From: Morella rubra
Taxonomy: Eukaryota > Streptophyta > Magnoliopsida > Fagales > Myricaceae
Reading direction: 5' to 3'
Assembly (NCBI GenBank): GCA_003952965.2
Contig: CM025853.1
Location: forward strand, 18,497,110-18,561,109
Length of the DNA stretch: 64,000 nt
Every line of letters starts with the position of its first letter. Position 1 is the first letter of the stretch. Under the pieces are notes generated by a model. It ran no database searches and was not told the origin of the DNA. It saw nothing but the letters and a program-made list of their open reading frames with translations. This document shows positions 57,723 through 64,000 of this stretch, piece after piece. Made by a program: the position numbers and the translations under genes.

Positions 57723-59306
57723 TGTTAACCCAAGGTTGTTTTGCAAACAATCCATAATTGATTTTGATGATAACAAAAATTCTAAGTTTTGAAGACTTTT
57801 AGATTTTATCTTGTCAATCCACTATTTTCTAAGATATATTTTGAAGGATGAGGTTATGTCACAAAAATATTTCTAAGTGCACTTGAACACCATTACACAA
57901 GTTGATAAAATTAAATTTTTATATTGTAGGTGTTTAAAGATGAATTGAAGTGAAAACGACACTTTCAAAGTTGCTGAAAAACCTCTTCAGCACTTATAGT
58001 GTCGACACATTGCACTGTCTCCTAGAGAACCGACTTCAGATCAAATCTTGTCAACACATTGCACTGAGACACCTCGGAGATAGTAATGGGGACCTCGGGA
58101 TTTTGTATCAGTATCTCGGAATGTTTGTGGAAAGGTCGAGAAAGTGTATGGACATCTCGGGATGTTTGGGAAAGTCGGGAAAATGTATGGACCTTGGTAT
58201 GTTTGGAATGAGCACTTTGGAAATCATAAAGGGAAAAGCTCGGAGTACATTGGGAACACCTCAGAGACACCTTGGAGCTCGGAAATGGTAATAGGAAAGC
58301 AAACCTCGGAGCACCTCAGAATAGTCGGTAATACAAATGGAGCTCGGGAAGTAACAAGGATAGATACCTCGGTTTGTAAAGAGGACAGGTGACAAACCGA
58401 GATAGATACCTCGGTCAGTAAAGGGAACCTCGGCTTAATAATGAGATGTACACATTGCAGTCTACCTCGGTTAGTAAAGGGGGACATCGGGATAATTAAG
58501 AGACGTTGGACACTGCACTCCCGAGAGATCTTCCAGATCAACTCATGCTAATTATGCGCCGACACATACCACGATTTTTTGCTGAAATCCTGGAATGTTG
58601 ACAGCTTCCCTCCAATGACTCTTTTAAAATCCCAAACGATCGTTGGAGTCAAAAGTGGTATAAATAGAAGAAGAAGAAAAGAAGAAAACAACTCACCGGT
58701 GATTCAAATTTGCAATTACTCTACGACCTAACTTCTAGAGAGAGAAAGTGCCTTGAAGAAGAGAGAAGACTACTCATGCTGAGAAAGCTTGTTATTCCCC
58801 TGCTAAACTTCAGCTTTCTACATACTCTTGTCCTCGTGTGCACCTTTGTACTTTCCATTTACTTCATACAGTTTTAAGAGCCAAATCGTTGATATTCCAT
58901 TATGTACCCATTCTTTGTAAACACTTGAGTGTTGGGTAAACACTTGTCCTACTCGTGAGGGTAGAAGAAATCCCTTAGGTTTTGGGATTTGTGAGAGTTT
59001 GAAGCATGAGCTCGCAAAACGCTTTGTAAAGGTTCCTTAGCACCCGGAAGCTAAGGTGTATTTACTATTTGAAGAATAGTGAAGGAAGCCCAATGAAGTA
59101 AATAGCCTTGGGGGTGGACGTAGGCAAGAGTTGGCCGAACCACCTAAAAATACGGTGTCATCTCTCTAACTCTATCTCTTATTTTTTTTTCACGCTCATA
59201 TCACTGTCCTTTGTGTTTTATGCTTTACTGTTATATTGCTCAAATTATTTTAAAATTTATTAAAAACCCAATTCACCCCCCTCTTGGGTTGTTATTTAGA
59301 CTTTCA
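57723..59306 (+). repeat. Solo LTR with target duplication
   Basis: Begins TGTTAACCCAAGGTTG and ends GACTTTCA, flanked by GAGTT at 57,718-57,722 and GAGTT at 59,307-59,311. 1,584 bases with no coding domain and no second LTR or PBS next to it, so it is a solo LTR left by recombination. It shares its plan with the split LTR at 50,055-56,247, in opposite orientation. The part 58,060-58,460 has many ACCTCGG words in irregular repeats. A plausible TATA is at about 58,660 (GTATAAATAG). Confidence 0.82.
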
Positions 59307-59311
59307 GAGTT

Positions 59312-59674
59312 ACTGACAATCAAAAACTTTTACATGAAATTCTATCTTTTTAGAAGGCGTTGAGGGATTAGGCATTGTTGGTAGAGGCGAAGTAATATCA
59401 GTACTAATGCTACAAGCTTTTGGAATATAATGAGATGTTTGTAAAATTGATCATTAGTGTTACGACGAATTGGATTGAAAGGTTCAATGGCAATCTTAGT
59501 GTAGTAGTATTTGTAGTAGTGGTCAGTAAATACCGTATTAACAATCGAAAGATAGTTGGAAGAAAAATCTCTATTTGACATGGCTTCTTCCTATACATAT
59601 GAATTTCATTGGATTCATAAATGAAACCTTGGAAGAATCTTCTTAGAGTCCGACATTGCTTGGGCTCTTGTAAT
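59312..59674. other. Short flank between solo LTR and gypsy region
   Basis: Open on the - strand (79 and 90 codons) but without recognised domains; left unassigned. Confidence 0.4.
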
Positions 59675-61560
59675 TGTAACACCCCTCTCTTGTTTGATCT
59701 ACTCTTTACTACGTTTGCACACTCTCTATATATATATTTCTATTAAACACTTTTTGACTCACTTATAGTGTTTATGTATAAGTTATAATAGTTATCGTTG
59801 TGCCCATGTGACATTTTCCTTGTGTTTGCTTTTCCTAGGGACTGCCAGGGCAGGTGCTTGAGTGCCTGGGCAAATAAGTGGGGTCAGGGCAGGTGTTGGA
59901 GTGAGCCCGGGGAAGGGGGGATTTTCCCGGGCCAATAGGTTAAATGCCCGGGGGAAAGAAATTCCCGGGGTACGTATGCTTTGAGGTCAGGGTCATCAAG
60001 TAGGAAGCACCCGGGGTCACCGAGTAGTAACACCCAGGGTCATCGAGTAGGTTGCACCCGGGTGGGGGACAAGTGTCGGGCTAACTGAGAGCAGCGTGCC
60101 CGGGAGCTGTGACACTTGAGCACTACTTGGGAGACCTGGACCTGGGATCTTTTTTAGCTTGAGGCCGGGGCTTATTTTTAGGCATGCCGGTTGACTAAGC
60201 CCTGTATACCCGAGTTTCTTTTTTTCGTTTACTTTTTCTACGTGTCTTAACCATGTGGTGGACATTAAATGCATCTTTACCATATTTTACCTAACCTCTT
60301 AGGTGAGACTTTCTCATTGGCGCATAAGTGAATGTGGTTAATGTGCTGATTATGAATAGATACGTGATCTGTGAGTCGGGTAGATGGCTGCTTGTGATTG
60401 GCCATGCCTTAATCTTCCGCTGATTTTCTTTACGACCTAGTCTAGAGTGTGTAGACTGGCCAGGGGGTAAGAACCGTAAGAAAGGTAAGTTTATTTACGT
60501 GTTTTGCTCGTCAGAGAGTGAGAGAAAAGGAGAGTGAATTGTATGGCATTAGGAGAAACTGCCTTTGACGTAGAAAGAAAGAGAGGAATAGCGACGTGAA
60601 CCAACTGGTGAACAAAGAGATTGACTGAAAGATAAGAGGAGGAAAAGACCAAAGAAAAGGGGGGAGATACGAGGAAGTTGGGAAAACGTGAGGTATTTCG
60701 GCCTGTACTTTTCTTTCCCTAAGTTTTTGTCTTTTCCTTTCCTAACATGGTGTCTTGCTATTTTTAAGTGTCTTAGAACGCAGTACATCAACGAGCTGAG
60801 GTAAGGTGTAGAGTTTGTCTTAAATAGGGGTATTGAGAATGTTCGGATTGTGCCTAAAACATGTGACTTTTGTTTTGTCATGAGATGGGAAAAGACAAGT
60901 AACCCAAGCTTATCACTGTGTTGGATCTAAACCAAAGAATATATGCGAAGGGCTTATAAGAGAAAGGGCTAAAAGATGTTGGGGGACTACCTGGGGCTAG
61001 GCTTGACTTTTGAACACAAGGTTTTATTTGTATATGGGCAAGCTTTGTTTTTACATGTCCAGGCTCTTTATGTACATGCCTGGGGAAACTATGTTTTTTT
61101 GAAGGCTTTGTTTTACATGCCCGGGAAGGAATTGTTTTTCCAAGAAAATATTTTTTATAATTGGAAAAGACTTTTGTTTTAATACTGAGAAGAGTGTAAA
61201 AAAATGCCCGGGGAGATTTTTATATACATGTCCCAGGAAGCCTTGTTTTTTTTATATAGCCTGGGAAACTTGTTTTGTTTTACTTCTGCCCGGGAAGTTT
61301 CCAAGAAACAAAATGCCCGCAGAGACTTTATATGACCGGGAAATTTTACAATAATGCCCGGGGAGACTTTATATGACCGGGTGGAGATTACTGCACGAAT
61401 TATCCTATAAAGGCCTGATAATTGGCTTTGAAAAAGCTTAGTGGAAACGTTTTAGTGCAAGAAGATAAGTATATGAAGGAAGGGGACAGCGAAAATAAAA
61501 TAACTTACTGTATTAAATAGGTGGTCTTAGAAAAAAAAAATTTTTTAAAAACCAATTTGA
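59675..61560. repeat. Ty3/gypsy-associated LTR or leader with CCCGGG repeats
   Basis: Starts TGTAACACCCC, a common start for plant gypsy LTRs. Contains at least a dozen CCCGGG or close variants between 59,840 and 61,390, many as TGCCCGGGGAGA. Two adjacent copies of a unit reading GAGACTTTATATGACCGGG lie at 61,322-61,382. Parts recur at 63,143-63,445: 60,182-60,315 directly, 60,457-60,630 inverted. Limits of the LTR are uncertain. Confidence 0.5.
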
Positions 61561-61577
61561 TAGCTCGTGGACGAAAC

Positions 61578-61858
61578 AGGATAATCAGGAAATCTCAAAA
61601 ATAGCGATACAAAATTTTTCCACTATGTACAAAGAACAAAATCCTTCGCAAGGATATAACAGTAAGACAAAGTAGCTATAAAAGTGGAAACTATCTACAG
61701 CTTCCCATCCTATAACAACAGACAACAACCGAATGAACAAAAATCACCTTAAAAACAAAACGACTGCTGATCTACTCAACCCTTGACTCCGTGTCGGAGG
61801 TTAGGTCTATAATTTTATTTTGCCCTATATCCTCTACCGGCGGTGCTAGTGGAGGAGG
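61578..61858. repeat. Inverted repeat partner, gypsy region
   Basis: Matches the reverse complement of 63,449-63,720 with few differences, including AGGTTAGGTCTATAATTTTA and ATATAACAGTAAGACAAAGT. Non-coding. Confidence 0.8.
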
Positions 61859-62200
61859 GATTTCAAACAGAAACGTCGTGTCCAACTCAACTAGTTCAAA
61901 ATCCTCAACTACGGGACCTGGGACTGTCGGAGGCTCCTTAAGGTACCATTAGGGCTCGTACTCCACATAAACTTCAAATGCGTCAGTAATAAATGTCCAA
62001 ATCGTCATCACTAGAATATATAGGTCGACGTCCAAAAACTCCTCACTCATAAAGGTCAACATCTGTTGCATCCAGGGTCCACAACCAGAGCGGTACATAC
62101 AAGAAAATTTCACATATAAAGAGGTGAGTCCTACTGACTCAGTAAGGGGGAAAAGGGAACATGTTATGAGCAGCAGCATAATAAAGCTAAGTATTGATAA
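61859..62200 (-). other. Gypsy sequence downstream of RNase H
   Basis: No domain recognised. A - strand frame at 61,949-62,179 has no family signature. Confidence 0.35.
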
Positions 62201-62680
62201 CTATAACAAGATAACAGTGTATGCTCGATGTGTTGTTTCTCCTTGCAAGAGGAGTTCGATATCATTCCTTTCCATATCATCCTTTATTTCTTTCCTTACT
62301 ACCTTCCGGCTTAAGGCATCCGCAACAACATTAGGCTTGCCTACATGATAATTAATGGAACAATCGTAATCCTTGATCAACTCCAACCACCTTCTCTGCC
62401 TCATGTTGAGCTCCTTCTGAGTGAAGAAGTACTTTAGACTCTTGTGATCTGTGAATATTTCACATCTTGCTCCATAGAGATAATGTCTCCATATTTTAAG
62501 AGCAAATACTACTGCCGCTAATTCCAAGTCATGGGTGGGGTAGTTCTCCTCATGGCGTTTCAATTGCCTAAATGCATAGGCAATAACTCTATCCTTCTGC
62601 ATCAAGACGCAACCTAGTCCTTTCCGAGATGCGTCACTGAAAATCACAAAAGCTTCACTTTTAGTGGGTAAGGCCAACTG
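62201..62680 (-). pseudogene. Ty3/gypsy RNase H
   Basis: On the - strand, one open frame: [78 protein letters not shown] and ADALSRK. The acidic residues D, E and D of RNase H are present. ADALSRK normally leads on to the integrase, which is absent here. Confidence 0.93.
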
Positions 62681-63135
62681 GTTCTGTTACCAATCTCTTC
62701 TTCAGCTCGTGAAAACTCTTCTCACAGTCTTCATTCCATACATACTTGGCATCTTTTCTAGTCAAGGTAGTCAACGGGGCAGTTAGTGTAGAAAAGCCTT
62801 CTAAAATCTCCTGTAGTACCCCACAAGTCCCAAGAAACTACGAATCTCGTGAATGTTGACAGGCCTTGGCCAATTCATCACTGCCTCTATCTTGCTTGGG
62901 TCCACTGAGATGCCTTGACATGACACAATGTGCCCCAAAAATGACACTTGCTCCAACCAAAAATCACACTTAGACAATTTAGCATACAATTGCTCTTCTC
63001 GCAATTTTTGTAGTACCAAGCGTAAATGCTTTTCGTGCTCTAGTCGGTCCTTTGAATAAATTAAAATATCGTCAATAAAAACGACCACAAAACGGTCTAA
63101 GAACTCTTGAAACACTCTATTCATTAAGTCCTCCT
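62681..63135 (-). pseudogene. Ty3/gypsy reverse transcriptase, 5'-truncated
   Basis: On the - strand: [20 protein letters not shown] with the FIDD catalytic box, [46 protein letters not shown], then in other frames FSTLTAPLTTLTRKDAKYVW and CEKSFHELKKRL leading to RNase H. The first half of RT is missing: homology ends at about 63,135, where the fold-back copy of LTR-like sequence starts. Confidence 0.93.
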
Positions 63136-63142
63136 CTTATCC

Positions 63143-63445
63143 TTCAGTCAATCTCTTTGTTCACCAGTTGGTTCACGTCGCTATCCCTCTCTTTCTTTCT
63201 AAGTCAAAGGCAGTTTCTCCTAATGTTGTATAGTTCACTCTTCTTTTCTCTCACTCTTGACGAGCAAAACACGTAAATAAACTTACCTTTCTTACGGTTC
63301 TTACCCCCTGGCCATGCGGGTTGACTAAGCCCTGTATTCCCGAGTTTCCTTTTTACGTTTACTTTTTCTACGTGTCTTAACCATGTGGTGGACATTAAAT
63401 GCATCCTTACCATATTTTACCTAACCTCTTAGGTCGGACTTTCTC
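63143..63445. repeat. Fold-back composite of LTR-like sequence
   Basis: 63,143-63,314 is the reverse complement of 60,457-60,630; 63,311-63,445 is a direct copy of 60,182-60,315. The two are fused at GGCC, missing the 140 bases that separate them in the other copy. Confidence 0.82.
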
Positions 63446-63448
63446 TCC

Positions 63449-63720
63449 TCCACCTGCGCCGTCGGTAGAGGATATCGAGGAAAATAAAATTATAGACCTA
63501 ACCTCTGACACGGAGTCGAGGGTTGAGTAGATCAGCAGTCGTTTTGTTTTTAAGGTGGTTTTTGTACATTTGGTGTTGTCTGTTGTTGTAGGATGGGAAG
63601 CTGTAGACAGTTTCTTTTGTACCTACTTTGTCTTACTGTTATATCCTCGCGAAGGATTTTGTTCTTTGTACATAGTGGAAAAATTTTGTGTCGCTATTTT
63701 TGAGATTTCATGATTATCCT
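63449..63720. repeat. Inverted copy of 61,578-61,858
   Basis: The reverse complement of the segment at 61,578-61,858 with few differences. It starts right after the fold-back composite and ends against the integrase fragment. Confidence 0.8.
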
Positions 63721-63892
63721 ATTTCTTCCATACAATGCTTCATAAGGGGCCATACCAATACTAGATTGATAAGTATTGCTGTAGGTGAACTCCACCAATG
63801 GCAAATAAAAACTCCAATGGCCTTTGAAATCCAGTACACAAGCTCTAAGCATGTGCAAAATCTGCTCTTTCCGGTCCATAATTTGCATCTTT
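63694..63892 (-). pseudogene. Ty3/gypsy integrase fragment
   Basis: On the - strand: QIMDRKEQILHMLRACVLDF, WSFYLPLVEFTYSNTYQSSI and GMAPYEALYGR, the end of the integrase core of plant gypsy elements. It lies upstream of RT in the reading direction, the wrong order for one element, so it belongs to another copy or to a rearranged one. Confidence 0.9.
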
Positions 63893-64000
63893 CCTAGTCA
63901 AGGCAGTCAACGGGGTAGCTAGTGTAGAAAAGCCTTCTACAAATCTCTTGTAGTACCTCGCGAGTCCCAAGAAAATACGAATCTCGTGAATGTTGGCAGG
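63893..64000 (-). pseudogene. Second Ty3/gypsy RT fragment at window edge
   Basis: Parallels 62,758-62,865 in the same orientation (RT to RNase H connection region) with few changes and runs out of the window. It directly abuts the integrase fragment at about 63,892. Confidence 0.8.

Overview
This is a nuclear window from a flowering plant, AT-rich and crowded with transposons. Plant signs are an auxin response factor with a miR160 site, a plant eIF5 gene whose promoter has a telo-box and site II elements, a BRO1-domain gene of plant type, and Ty1/copia, Ty3/gypsy, LINE, CACTA and MITE remains. The sequence does not fix the species; a woody dicot or dicot-like genome is a guess.

Left third, 1-16.6 kb. 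A eukaryotic initiation factor 5 (eIF5) gene lies on the + strand with its promoter and 5' UTR intron (11.05-14.9 kb). An inverted, heavily indel-ridden second copy of the coding region and 3' flank lies on the - strand (about 1.6-6.66 kb). Long accurate islands, which are non-coding, alternate with noisy stretches, so unpolished long-read sequence is a serious alternative to a real pseudogene. Just upstream of eIF5 is the end of a small gene that looks mitochondrial (9.69-9.91 kb), also frame-broken.

Gene core, 19.5-38.7 kb. The best gene is an intact two-exon ARF17-type auxin response factor (19,900-23,587; 587 aa) with a short upstream ORF that stops directly against the start codon and a near-perfect miR160 site. 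Next come an exon that looks like a plastid transit peptide (29,806-30,036), a 101-N assembly gap flanked by two LINE 3'-end copies, and the last four exons of a BRO1-like domain gene (33,809-38,709) whose upstream exons are missing here.

Right side, 40-64 kb, is nested retrotransposons. A Ty1/copia element (41,129-49,305) has approximately 1.25-kb LTRs, PBS, PPT and a CTAAC target duplication, but its pol is frameshifted. An old inverted LTR (50,055-56,247) is split by a second copia-type element (50,326-55,172; CTAAG target duplication) whose gag-pol body has been replaced by a LINE, giving a chimera. Then follow a CACTA transposase fragment, a TSD-flanked solo LTR (57,723-59,306) of the same family as the split LTR, and a scrambled Ty3/gypsy region (59.7-64.0 kb) with fold-back duplications.

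No tRNA, rRNA or CRISPR features were recognised. The host genes do not form a common pathway; they are ordinary plant genes separated by repeats.
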